Both the position numbers and the translations under genes were made by a program. The notes beneath the pieces were generated by a model. That model was not told the DNA's origin and made no database searches. It saw only the letters and a list, made by a program, of their open reading frames with translations. A stretch of DNA of 5,458 nt from contig WGBJ01000330.1 in assembly GCA_015494385.1 (NCBI GenBank), positions 1-5,458 of the forward strand, in the 5' to 3' direction. The stretch's first letter is position 1. The number at the start of each line of letters is the position of its first letter. Origin of the DNA: Marinosulfonomonas sp. Its GTDB lineage: Bacteria; Pseudomonadota; Alphaproteobacteria; Rhodobacterales; Rhodobacteraceae. This document shows, piece by piece, positions 1 through 5,458 of this stretch.

Positions 1-651
1 CCGGTCGATCAGCGCCAGAATTTCGGCCTGAATGGTCACATCCAGCGCGGTTGTGGGCTCATCCGCAATCAGCACGCGTGGCTCGCAGGCCAGCGCCATG
101 GCGATCACCACACGTTGGCGCATCCCGCCGGACAATTCGTGCGGGTATTGTTTCAGGCGGCGTTCGGGTTCGGGGATACGCACGCGGCGCATCAGCTCCA
201 GTGCGTGTTCGGCGGCCTCTTTTTTCGACATGCCTTTGTGAACGCGAAGGCCCTCGGTCAACTGGCGCTCAATGGTGAACACGGGGTTTAGCGATGTCAT
301 CGGTTCCTGAAAGATCATGCCGATTTCATTGCCGCGAATGGTGCGCATCAGATCATTGTCGGCATGGGCCAGATCAATCGCGCCTTTGCCATCGCCGTGA
401 TCGCGCCGGTCAAACATGATCCGGCCGTTGGTGATTTTGCCACCGCCGAATTCCACCAGCCGCATCAGCGAGAGCGAGGAAACAGATTTCCCCGAGCCGG
501 ATTCACCCACCACACATACCGTTTCACCGGGGTTGATGCTGAAGGTGATATCCTCGACCCCTACAACAGGGCCGTCCTTGGTGGAAAATTCGACCCGAAG
601 GTTTTCAATGGAAACAAGTGGGGTGGTGGTGTCGGTGGTTTCGTCAAACAT
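1..651 (-). CDS. ABC transporter ATP-binding protein, peptide/glutathione importer type (N-terminal part, cut by window edge)
   Basis: This is the cytoplasmic ATPase of a binding-protein-dependent importer for peptides or glutathione (Dpp/Opp/GsiA group), which powers uptake by ATP hydrolysis. Reading the minus strand gives 217 uninterrupted codons to the window edge. Visible motifs are Walker A GESGSGKS (residues 49-56), the Q-loop Gln115 in [11 protein letters not shown], the ABC signature LSGGMRQR (173-180) and Walker [13 protein letters not shown] (193-204) with catalytic Glu198. The run [15 protein letters not shown] and the RIPE segment before the signature resemble E. coli GsiA and DppD as recalled. 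GsiA-like proteins are double-length fusions of two ATPase halves; the missing C-terminus prevents telling fused from single. The start is well fixed: an in-frame TGA lies at 655-657, two codons upstream of the ATG at 649-651. The ribosome binding site is weak. The Hint gene lies 81 nt upstream on the same strand. Family assignment is firm; substrate is inference. Confidence 0.93.
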   Translation of the reverse strand, partial: MFDETTDTTTPLVSIENLRVEFSTKDGPVVGVEDITFSINPGETVCVVGESGSGKSVSSLSLMRLVEFGGGKITNGRIMFDRRDHGDGKGAIDLAHADNDLMRTIRGNEIGMIFQEPMTSLNPVFTIERQLTEGLRVHKGMSKKEAAEHALELMRRVRIPEPERRLKQYPHELSGGMRQRVVIAMALACEPRVLIADEPTTALDVTIQAEILALIDR

Positions 652-732
652 CAGTCAGGCAGCCCAGTGTGGTTGTGAGTTGCACGACAGTAGCGCGGAA
701 TGGAGGCAAGTCAAACCGGAACAGCACTCAAA

Positions 733-1770
733 TCAGATTTTCGATGCACGGTGCAGCCGTTCGGCGATATCCCCGCCGGAAATGTCGTCCGGCTCAACCT
801 CGAATTCTTCGTGCGGCAGATTGTTGTGGTGGTGCAATGTGTGACCGATCCTTTCCGCCAGATCCTTGGGCAGGGCAGGGGTGGTGCTGTCGTCCAGAAC
901 CAGGCTTTCGACGGCGATGCCTTCGGCAAAGATAATCTGGTGTTCATCAAATAGCAGTTGGAAGTAATCGACAAACCCGCCGGTTTGCCGGAAGATATTT
1001 TTTCCGTTGACCAGATGCTTGGCCTTGACCAGAACCTCGCTTCGGCCGGTGCCCAGTTGGTCAATCCGCTGGTATATAAACAGGCGGTGGTTCGGGCTGA
1101 CGGCCAGATCGTTTTCGTTGTTCAGGGTTCCTTTGGTGATCACCACAGGCGCGAATTCACCAATGGCCCGCATGGTGGTTTGCCCTATCCAGCGAACGGT
1201 TTGGGCGCCGTTGTCACGGGTCAGCACCCTGTCGCCGATGTGCAATTCCTCGATCGGGCGCTGTTCGCCACTGGCCATGGTAATGCAGGTGCCACGGGCA
1301 AAGCTGGCGCAGGCGGCTTCGGCCATTCTGGCACGGGCATTCTCGCGGTCTATTTTGACCAGACGATATTCGGTTTTGCAGTGCAGCGGGGCAAGCGGCA
1401 TCAGATAGATATTGGCGATCAATCCGCTGTCCTGTTCGACTTCGACCAGAACAACCATGTCAAACGGCGTCAGGTCCGGCCCCATCAGGGTTATGGCGCA
1501 ATCGGGGAATAGCCTGTTTCCGCCGGTTCCCGTTGGCGATCCATCGGCAATGATCAGGCGATCAGGGTTATGCCGGTCGATCATCAAAGCTGCCTGACGG
1601 GCGTCTTCGGCCAGCGCATAGATGTCATCCAGAACCAGCTCTTCGGCATCTCCGACAGGATCGCCAAGGTTAACGCCGTCGATGACGCAAAACTCTGTTG
1701 CGGAATAGACGGGCAATGTTCTGACAGATTTGTTTGCCCCGGTTTTTCGCAAATTCGTTACCAATGTCAC
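733..1770 (-). CDS. Stand-alone Hint-domain (Hedgehog/intein, Hint_2-type) protein of unknown role
   Basis: This is a 345-residue protein. Residues 1-150 form an uncharacterised N-terminal region with no signal peptide or membrane helix, rich in acidic residues and short beta-like stretches. A Hint domain follows at about 154-294. Its opening block reads CASFARGT (154-161), followed by PIEELHIGDRVLT (172-184) and VRWIGQ (192-197), the His-bearing block AVSPNHRLF (223-231) and the closing block HQIIFAEGIAVESL (277-290). A polar tail with a His-rich patch (HTLHHHN) ends the protein. Hint domains cleave peptide bonds autocatalytically in inteins and Hedgehog proteins; the role of bacterial Hint_2 proteins is largely unknown, so activity here is not claimed. 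The residue directly before FARGT, where many relatives have Cys, is Ser156, with Cys154 two residues earlier. The start is GTG at 1768-1770; an in-frame TAG at 1774-1776 rules out anything longer except via a non-standard codon. Its last codons are followed, 81 nt on, by the ABC ATPase gene. Confidence 0.85.
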   Translation of the reverse strand: MTLVTNLRKTGANKSVRTLPVYSATEFCVIDGVNLGDPVGDAEELVLDDIYALAEDARQAALMIDRHNPDRLIIADGSPTGTGGNRLFPDCAITLMGPDLTPFDMVVLVEVEQDSGLIANIYLMPLAPLHCKTEYRLVKIDRENARARMAEAACASFARGTCITMASGEQRPIEELHIGDRVLTRDNGAQTVRWIGQTTMRAIGEFAPVVITKGTLNNENDLAVSPNHRLFIYQRIDQLGTGRSEVLVKAKHLVNGKNIFRQTGGFVDYFQLLFDEHQIIFAEGIAVESLVLDDSTTPALPKDLAERIGHTLHHHNNLPHEEFEVEPDDISGGDIAERLHRASKI

Positions 1771-1866
1771 ACGCTACCCGTTTATATCTGCCCCGACCCA
1801 TCCGGCGATCACTGGATCCGCCCAGAATGGTTTGAATAATATTTGTCGGAGTCCCCACCCGCGATC

Positions 1867-1895
1867 ACAGTAGTAACAGGTTCCAGTAACGTCAA
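1867..1895 (-). promoter_or_regulatory. Candidate sigma70-type promoter for the Hint gene
   Basis: On the minus strand, TTGACG (1895-1890) matches the -35 consensus at five of six bases. It is followed after 17 nt by TACTGT (1872-1867), a poor -10 with three of six matches. A start near 1860 would give a leader of about 90 nt before the GTG. The spacer contains the direct repeat AGTAAC seen on the plus strand, a position where a regulator could act. This rests on consensus matching by eye only. Confidence 0.3.
1872..1890. repeat. Short direct repeat AGTAAC x2 (possible operator)
   Basis: AGTAAC occurs at 1872-1877 and again at 1885-1890, 13 bp from start to start, separated by AGGTTCC. It falls inside the spacer of the candidate Hint-gene promoter. 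Tandem half-sites are typical of some regulators, but a 6-bp word repeated once in a 284-bp gap can also be chance. Confidence 0.3.
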
Positions 1896-2041
1896 CGAGT
1901 TTGCCGGTTTCGCCTTTGTTTTGCGATCAGAGGCAGTTTGCCCCTTGTTGCTACTCGCATGAAACGGGTTAAATCATATCAACAGGGCCATTGCGAATCG
2001 CCGGATCAGGTGTGGTGCAAACAGGTCGGGTCGCTGGAAAC

Positions 2042-2048
2042 GGGGGAA
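2042..2048 (+). promoter_or_regulatory. Ribosome binding site of the SDR gene (decides the start)
   Basis: GGGGGAA ends 6 nt before the ATG at 2055. The reading frame stays open back to an ATG at 1938, so this site is what fixes the start. The family's usual N-terminus (a few residues, then the first beta strand of the Rossmann fold) also agrees with 2055. Confidence 0.75.
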
Positions 2049-2054
2049 CTTAAT

Positions 2055-2834
2055 ATGGAAACGGGTATTGCAGGCAAACGGGCGCTGGTGTGCGCATCGT
2101 CAAAGGGGCTGGGCCGAGGGTGTGCCGAGGCACTGGCCGCCGAGGGGGTGCATCTGGTGATGAATGCCCGCACCGAAGGGCCGTTGCAGGCCGCCGCCAA
2201 GGAAATCAGCGATAAATACGGGGTCGAGGTCGAAGCCATTGCTGCCGACATCACCAGCGAGGAAGGCCGCGCCAAGGTGCTGGCTGCGGCCGGGGATGTG
2301 GATATTCTGGTGACCAATGCAGGTGGCCCGCCGCCGGGCATGTGGACCGATTGGGAACGCGAGGATTTCATCAAGGCGCTGGACGCCAATATGCTGACAC
2401 CGATTGCCCTGATGAAAGCGCTGTTACCGGCGATGATGCAAAAGGGCTGGGGCAGGGTGGTGAACATCACCTCGCAATCGGTCAAGGCGCCGATCGCGGT
2501 TCTGGGCCTGTCCAATTCCGCCCGCACCGGCCTGACAGGCTATGTCGCCGGCACCTCGCGACAGGTGGCCGGATCGGGTGTCACCATCAACAACCTGCTA
2601 CCCGGCATCCATGCCACTGATCGCGCGACCTCGCTGGATCAGGGCGTGTGCAAGGCGCAAGGGATCACCATGGAGCAGGCACAGGCGCAGCGTATGGCGA
2701 CCATTCCGGTCGGGCGCTATGGCACGCCGGAAGAATTCGGCGCGGCTTGTGCGTTTTTGTGTTCGGACAAGGCAGGATTTATCGTTGGCCAGAACATTCT
2801 GCTGGATGGCGGCGCGGTGAATACGACATTATAG
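2055..2834 (+). CDS. Atypical short-chain dehydrogenase/reductase (beta-ketoacyl-ACP-reductase-like SDR lacking the canonical Tyr/Lys)
   Basis: This is a 259-residue soluble Rossmann-fold protein of normal SDR length. The cofactor loop is CASSKGLG (13-20) in place of TGxxxGxG, so the first Gly is Ala14. TNAGGPPPG (87-95) matches the NNAG region, Asn112 sits in the usual helix-4 position, and ITS (138-140) supplies the catalytic-type Ser140. Where YxxxK is expected, 13 residues after that Ser, the sequence is SNSAR (153-157): Tyr is replaced by Ser153 and Lys by Arg157. LLPG (about 180) and the closing IVGQNILLDGG are standard. Together the ASSKGLG loop, the NAGGPPPG turn and the SN-x-x-R site match the subgroup of BKR-like SDRs known to deviate from both motifs. 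Fold is secure; substrate, cofactor and even redox activity are open. trkH starts 66 nt downstream on the same strand, with no terminator evident between them. The stop is TAG at 2832-2834. Confidence 0.9.
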   Translation: METGIAGKRALVCASSKGLGRGCAEALAAEGVHLVMNARTEGPLQAAAKEISDKYGVEVEAIAADITSEEGRAKVLAAAGDVDILVTNAGGPPPGMWTDWEREDFIKALDANMLTPIALMKALLPAMMQKGWGRVVNITSQSVKAPIAVLGLSNSARTGLTGYVAGTSRQVAGSGVTINNLLPGIHATDRATSLDQGVCKAQGITMEQAQAQRMATIPVGRYGTPEEFGAACAFLCSDKAGFIVGQNILLDGGAVNTTL

Positions 2835-2900
2835 CACAGTTGACCTGCGGCCGTTCGGGCGCAATATGAAGGTTCTCGGAATTACCCAAGGCCAAGGCTT

Positions 2901-4319
2901 TTGCGTTTGATCGTTTTCATCAACGGGTTGATCCTGATATTTGGCGGCGTGTTGATGGCGTCCGAGGCGGTTGCCTTTGGCAATGAATCAGGCGTGTTTT
3001 TGCTGGCATCCGCTTTGACGGTTACTTTCGGCGCACTTCTGGCGCTGGCATCGCATTGTGATTTTCCGGAATTGCGGACGCGGGAAACCTTTTTGCTGAC
3101 GGCAACGGTGTGGCTGACCGCTTCGACCTTTGGCATGTTCCCGCTCTATCTGTGGCATATGTCGTTTACCGATGCTTTTTTTGAATCCATGTCGGCGGTT
3201 ACGACAACCGGATCCACCGTGATGAGCGGGCTGGACACCACCCCCCACGACATTCTGCTTTGGCGCGGCATATTGCAGTGGATGGGCGGAGTCGGGTTTA
3301 TCGTCACCGGCATGGCGCTGTTGCCGATGCTGAAGGTTGGCGGGATGCAGCTGTTTCGCACCGAAAGCTCGGATCAGGGGGAAAAGGAGTTGAAAAGCTC
3401 GGCCCTGTTTGCCGCCGCAACATTCTGGGCCTATCTGTTGCTGACCGCGGCTTGCATGATTGTCTATTCCATCGGCGGGATGGGTATTTTCGATGCCATC
3501 GTGCACGGGTTGACCACGCTGTCCTCGGGCGGGTTTTCCAATTATGACGCATCCTTCGGCCATTTCGACAGCCCGTTTCTGCAATGGTCGGCGACCTTTT
3601 TCATGGCCTGTGCCGGTATCCCCTTTGCCTGGTATATCCACGCCGCCCGCAAGCGCGAATTCGGCAGCGAACAGGTGCGGGCCTATCTGGCGGTGGTCGG
3701 CGTGGCGGTTCTGTTGCTGACGATCTGGCTTTCGGCCTTCAGGGGGTTCGATATACTGGATGCCTTGCGACTGGTGGCGTTCAACGTGGTATCGGCGGTG
3801 ACAACGACAGGTTATGCCACCACGGATTATACGCTCTGGGGCGGGACGGCGGCGGTGGCCTTTTTCCTGCTGACGGCTATGGGCGGCTGCACTGGCTCGA
3901 CCTCGGGCGGGGCCAAGATGATGCGCTGGATCATTCTGGTGCGCAGCCTGAAAATCCAGATTTACAAAGTCCGCTATCCACATGTGATCATGCGGCTGAA
4001 ATACGAGGGCAAAACCGTGTCCGACAATGTGCTGGACGGGGTGATGTCATTCTTTGTGTTTTATATCTTTACCGTGGCCGTTCTGGCCGCAGCGCTGGAT
4101 ATGATCGGGCTGGATTTTTCCACGGCGATCAGTGGTGCGTTGACATCGGTTGCCAATGTTGGTCCCGGCGTGGGCAATATCATCGGGCCTGCCGGAAATT
4201 TTGCCAGTCTGCCGGACGCGGCCAAATGGGTGCTGTTTTTCGGCATGTATGTCGGGCGGCTGGAAATGCTGACCGTGTTCGTGCTGCTGACCCGCGGGTT
4301 CTGGCGCGAAGCGGTTTAA
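2901..4319 (+). CDS. trkH: TrkH-family potassium uptake protein (K+ channel-like transmembrane subunit)
   Basis: This is the inner-membrane pore subunit of a Trk/Ktr-type K+ uptake system. It normally forms a dimer gated by the cytoplasmic NAD/ATP-binding TrkA, which is not in this window. The 472 residues show the four repeated helix-pore-helix units of the superfamily. The selectivity-filter loops are TTTGST (101-106), SSGGFS (208-213), TTTGY (301-305) and NVGPG (419-423), each with its central Gly. Other hallmarks are LQWMGGVGFIV (125-135), VGGMQLFRTES (146-156) and the intramembrane loop GGCTGSTSGGAKMMR (328-342), followed by the basic cytoplasmic segment up to about 370. The C-terminus GRLEMLTVFVLL closes the last helix, as in the family. 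Length is close to the E. coli protein (483). The start is TTG at 2901 with a modest AAGG at 2888-2891; no in-frame ATG exists between the stop at 2841-2843 and this point, and TTG at 2907 is an alternative. The N-terminus may be a few residues short. Confidence 0.95.
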   Translation: MRLIVFINGLILIFGGVLMASEAVAFGNESGVFLLASALTVTFGALLALASHCDFPELRTRETFLLTATVWLTASTFGMFPLYLWHMSFTDAFFESMSAVTTTGSTVMSGLDTTPHDILLWRGILQWMGGVGFIVTGMALLPMLKVGGMQLFRTESSDQGEKELKSSALFAAATFWAYLLLTAACMIVYSIGGMGIFDAIVHGLTTLSSGGFSNYDASFGHFDSPFLQWSATFFMACAGIPFAWYIHAARKREFGSEQVRAYLAVVGVAVLLLTIWLSAFRGFDILDALRLVAFNVVSAVTTTGYATTDYTLWGGTAAVAFFLLTAMGGCTGSTSGGAKMMRWIILVRSLKIQIYKVRYPHVIMRLKYEGKTVSDNVLDGVMSFFVFYIFTVAVLAAALDMIGLDFSTAISGALTSVANVGPGVGNIIGPAGNFASLPDAAKWVLFFGMYVGRLEMLTVFVLLTRGFWREAV

Positions 4320-4341
4320 CACAAGTTTGCGTGAGAAGGGC

Positions 4342-4385
4342 ACAGCATGGTTGCGCCCGCCATATCCTCTGGTTAGCTGTTTTTT
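4342..4385 (+). terminator. Possible intrinsic terminator between trkH and arsM
   Basis: ACAGC (4342-4346) can pair with GCTGT (4376-4380), which runs into a stretch of six T (4380-4385). Inside, ATGG (4347-4350) can pair with CCAT (4360-4363) around a short loop, giving a branched stem. It begins 23 nt after the trkH stop and lies before the arsM ribosome binding site, the right place to end the trkH transcript. The outer stem is only 5 bp and the loop is large, so this is tentative. Confidence 0.3.
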
Positions 4386-4396
4386 GAATTACGATC

Positions 4397-4403
4397 AAAG
4401 GAG
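4397..4403 (+). promoter_or_regulatory. Strong ribosome binding site of arsM (decides the start)
   Basis: AAAGGAG lies 9 nt before the ATG at 4413. It is the best Shine-Dalgarno match in the window and suggests arsM is translated independently of trkH and well expressed once transcribed. Confidence 0.8.
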
Positions 4404-4412
4404 CAGCAGCCC

Positions 4413-5458
4413 ATGTCCCACGAATCCGTCAAGGAATATTACGGTGAAACCCTGCAAAGCAGTGCTGATTTGCAAACCAACGCCTGTTGTACGGCGGGGG
4501 ATGTGCCGACGCATCTGAAGGATGTTCTGGCCAAAATCCATGACGAGGTTCTGGCGAAATACTACGGTTGCGGGCTGATTGCGCCAGATGCGCTGAAAGG
4601 CGCGCGGATACTCGATCTTGGCTCGGGGTCGGGGCGCGATGTTTATGCGCTGGCGGGGTTGGTCGGGGAAAGCGGCCATGTGGTTGGCGTGGATATGACC
4701 GACGCGCAACTGGACGTGGCCCGCGCGCATCAGGATTATCACGCGCAGGCCTTCGGCTATGCCAGACCCAACACCGAATTCCACAAGGGATATATTGAAA
4801 AGCTGGACGAACTGCCGCTGGAGGCGGGCAGCTTTGACATCATCGTCTCGAACTGCGTGCTGAACCTTGCGATGGACAAAGAGGCCGTTTTGCGCGGTGC
4901 TTACAACCTGCTGAAACCGGGCGGCGAGATGTATTTTTCCGATGTCTATGCGGATCGCCGGATGCCGAAAAAACTGATCGGGGACAAGGTGCTGTATGGC
5001 GAATGTCTGTCCGGTGCGCTTTACTGGAACGACTTTGAAAATATCGCCAAACGGGTTGGTTTCAACGATCCGCGTCTGGTCGAGGACCGCGTGCTGACCA
5101 TCGAAAACCCCGAAATCGAGGTCAAGGTGGGCAACATCGGCTTTACCTCGGCCACCTACCGGTTGTTCAAAATCGACGGGTTGGAGCCTGCCTGCGAGGA
5201 CTACGGGCAGGCGGTGATTTACAAGGGCACGATTGCGGAATGTCCGAATACCTTTACTTTGGACAAGCACCACGAAATCGAGGCGGGCAAGGTGTTTCCG
5301 GTCTGCGGTAACACCTACCGGATGCTGAATGAATCCCGCTTTGCCCCGCATTTCGAATTTATCGGCAATTGGGACACCCATTACGGGCTGTTCGGCGATT
5401 GTGGCGGCGAAACCCCGTTTGACGGCCCGGTGGAAGGTGACGCCGCAACCAGCGGAAG
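4413..5458 (+). CDS. arsM: Arsenite S-adenosylmethionine methyltransferase ArsM (3' end cut by window)
   Basis: This enzyme transfers methyl groups from SAM to trivalent arsenic, giving methyl-, dimethyl- and finally trimethylarsine species in the cytoplasm. It reads 348 codons without a stop to the window edge. The N-terminus VKEYYGETLQSSADLQTNACC (6-26) and the YYGCG element (50-54) are ArsM hallmarks. The SAM-binding motif I is ILDLGSGSGRD (66-76), with acidic Asp94 after strand 2. As(III)-binding cysteines are all present: the Cys25/Cys26 pair, Cys53, Cys148 in SNCVLN and Cys198 in YGECLSG. They correspond to the four conserved cysteines of Cyanidioschyzon ArsM (Cys44, 72, 174, 224) with consistent offsets. 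SDVYADRR (176-183), GALYWNDF (201-208) and the C-terminal domain with DKHHEIEAGKVFPVCGNTYRML are also typical. ArsM proteins range from about 280 to 400 residues, so only a short tail should be missing; many end in a Cys-rich tail. No arsR or ars transport gene is visible nearby. trkH ends 93 nt upstream. Confidence 0.95.
   Translation, partial: MSHESVKEYYGETLQSSADLQTNACCTAGDVPTHLKDVLAKIHDEVLAKYYGCGLIAPDALKGARILDLGSGSGRDVYALAGLVGESGHVVGVDMTDAQLDVARAHQDYHAQAFGYARPNTEFHKGYIEKLDELPLEAGSFDIIVSNCVLNLAMDKEAVLRGAYNLLKPGGEMYFSDVYADRRMPKKLIGDKVLYGECLSGALYWNDFENIAKRVGFNDPRLVEDRVLTIENPEIEVKVGNIGFTSATYRLFKIDGLEPACEDYGQAVIYKGTIAECPNTFTLDKHHEIEAGKVFPVCGNTYRMLNESRFAPHFEFIGNWDTHYGLFGDCGGETPFDGPVEGDAATSG

Larger units (their letters stand above)
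1771..2054. other. 284-bp intergenic region between divergent genes
   Basis: This gap separates the Hint gene (minus) from the SDR gene (plus) and should hold promoters for both directions. I see a candidate minus-strand promoter with a paired AGTAAC repeat, three GCGATCA words (1805, 1861, 1923), and an AT-rich patch around 1830-1845. No small gene with a ribosome binding site, no tRNA and no strong terminator is visible. The plus-strand promoter for the SDR gene is not clear; TTGTTG at 1945-1950 with TTAAAT at 1969-1974 is a weak match with an 18-nt spacer. Confidence 0.6.

Noticed and set aside
364..844. Overlapping plus-strand open frames of 104 and 142 codons
   Set aside because: They run over the minus-strand ABC ATPase, which has complete Walker A, Q-loop, signature and Walker B motifs in the other strand.
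958..1512. 184-codon open frame on the plus strand
   Set aside because: It is the complement of the Hint gene, which carries the recognisable conserved blocks; the plus-strand product has none.
1938..2054. 39-residue N-terminal extension of the SDR starting at the ATG at 1938
   Set aside because: The extension has no family counterpart and no ribosome binding site, whereas GGGGGAA stands 6 nt before the ATG at 2055, which gives the standard SDR N-terminus.
2835..2900. Possible hairpin between SDR and trkH (GCC...GGC around 2850-2860)
   Set aside because: The stem is 3 to 4 bp and no T-run follows, so it does not look like a terminator.
2988..3983. 331-codon open frame on the minus strand
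   Set aside because: It lies wholly antisense to trkH. Its product is a low-complexity string rich in Arg, Gln, His and Gly with no domain, as expected from the complement of a GC-rich membrane-protein gene.
3584..4387. 267-codon plus-strand open frame in another phase
   Set aside because: It is an out-of-phase shadow of trkH, whose four filter loops are all in the 2901-4319 frame.
4395..5381. 328-codon open frame on the minus strand
   Set aside because: It is antisense to arsM, whose protein matches its family along its whole length. The antisense product shows no recognisable motif, and the arsM ribosome binding site and start sit inside it.
1..5458. CRISPR array, tRNA, rRNA, transposase or attachment site
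   Set aside because: I saw no regularly spaced repeats, no cloverleaf-like sequence, no terminal inverted repeats and no transposase or integrase motifs in any frame.

Overview
The window looks like ordinary chromosome of an alphaproteobacterium, most likely a marine Rhodobacteraceae-type organism. The grounds are moderately high GC with many GGC/GCG/CTG codons, a stand-alone Hint-domain protein of a kind common in Rhodobacterales, and GTG/TTG starts beside strong AAAGGAG or GGGGGAA ribosome binding sites. This placement comes from recalled family resemblance, not from a search.

Layout. The left third is on the minus strand. At the edge is the N-terminal 217 residues of a peptide/glutathione-type ABC importer ATPase (651 down to 1, cut by the window). 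Upstream of it is a 345-residue Hint-domain protein (1770 down to 733). The region 1771-2054 (284 bp) is the only sizeable gap. It lies between divergent genes and carries a candidate minus-strand promoter, a paired AGTAAC direct repeat and three GCGATCA words. The right two thirds are on the plus strand: an atypical short-chain dehydrogenase (2055-2834), a TrkH-family K+ uptake subunit (2901-4319, TTG start) and an ArsM arsenite S-adenosylmethionine methyltransferase (4413 to the right edge, at least 348 residues). A hairpin plus T-run between trkH and arsM may separate their transcripts.

How the genes relate. The Hint gene and the ABC ATPase are co-oriented with an 81-nt gap and could share a transcript, but nothing links them functionally. 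The SDR and trkH are 66 nt apart and could be co-transcribed, again without an obvious pathway link. arsM has its own strong ribosome binding site. No arsR, arsenite pump or arsenate reductase is visible, so any arsenic cluster must continue to the right.

I see no mobile element, CRISPR array, tRNA or rRNA and no convincing new multi-gene system. The points most worth a second look are the SDR with a lost catalytic Tyr/Lys, the stand-alone Hint protein with Ser at its expected nucleophile position, the N-terminus of trkH, and what follows arsM.
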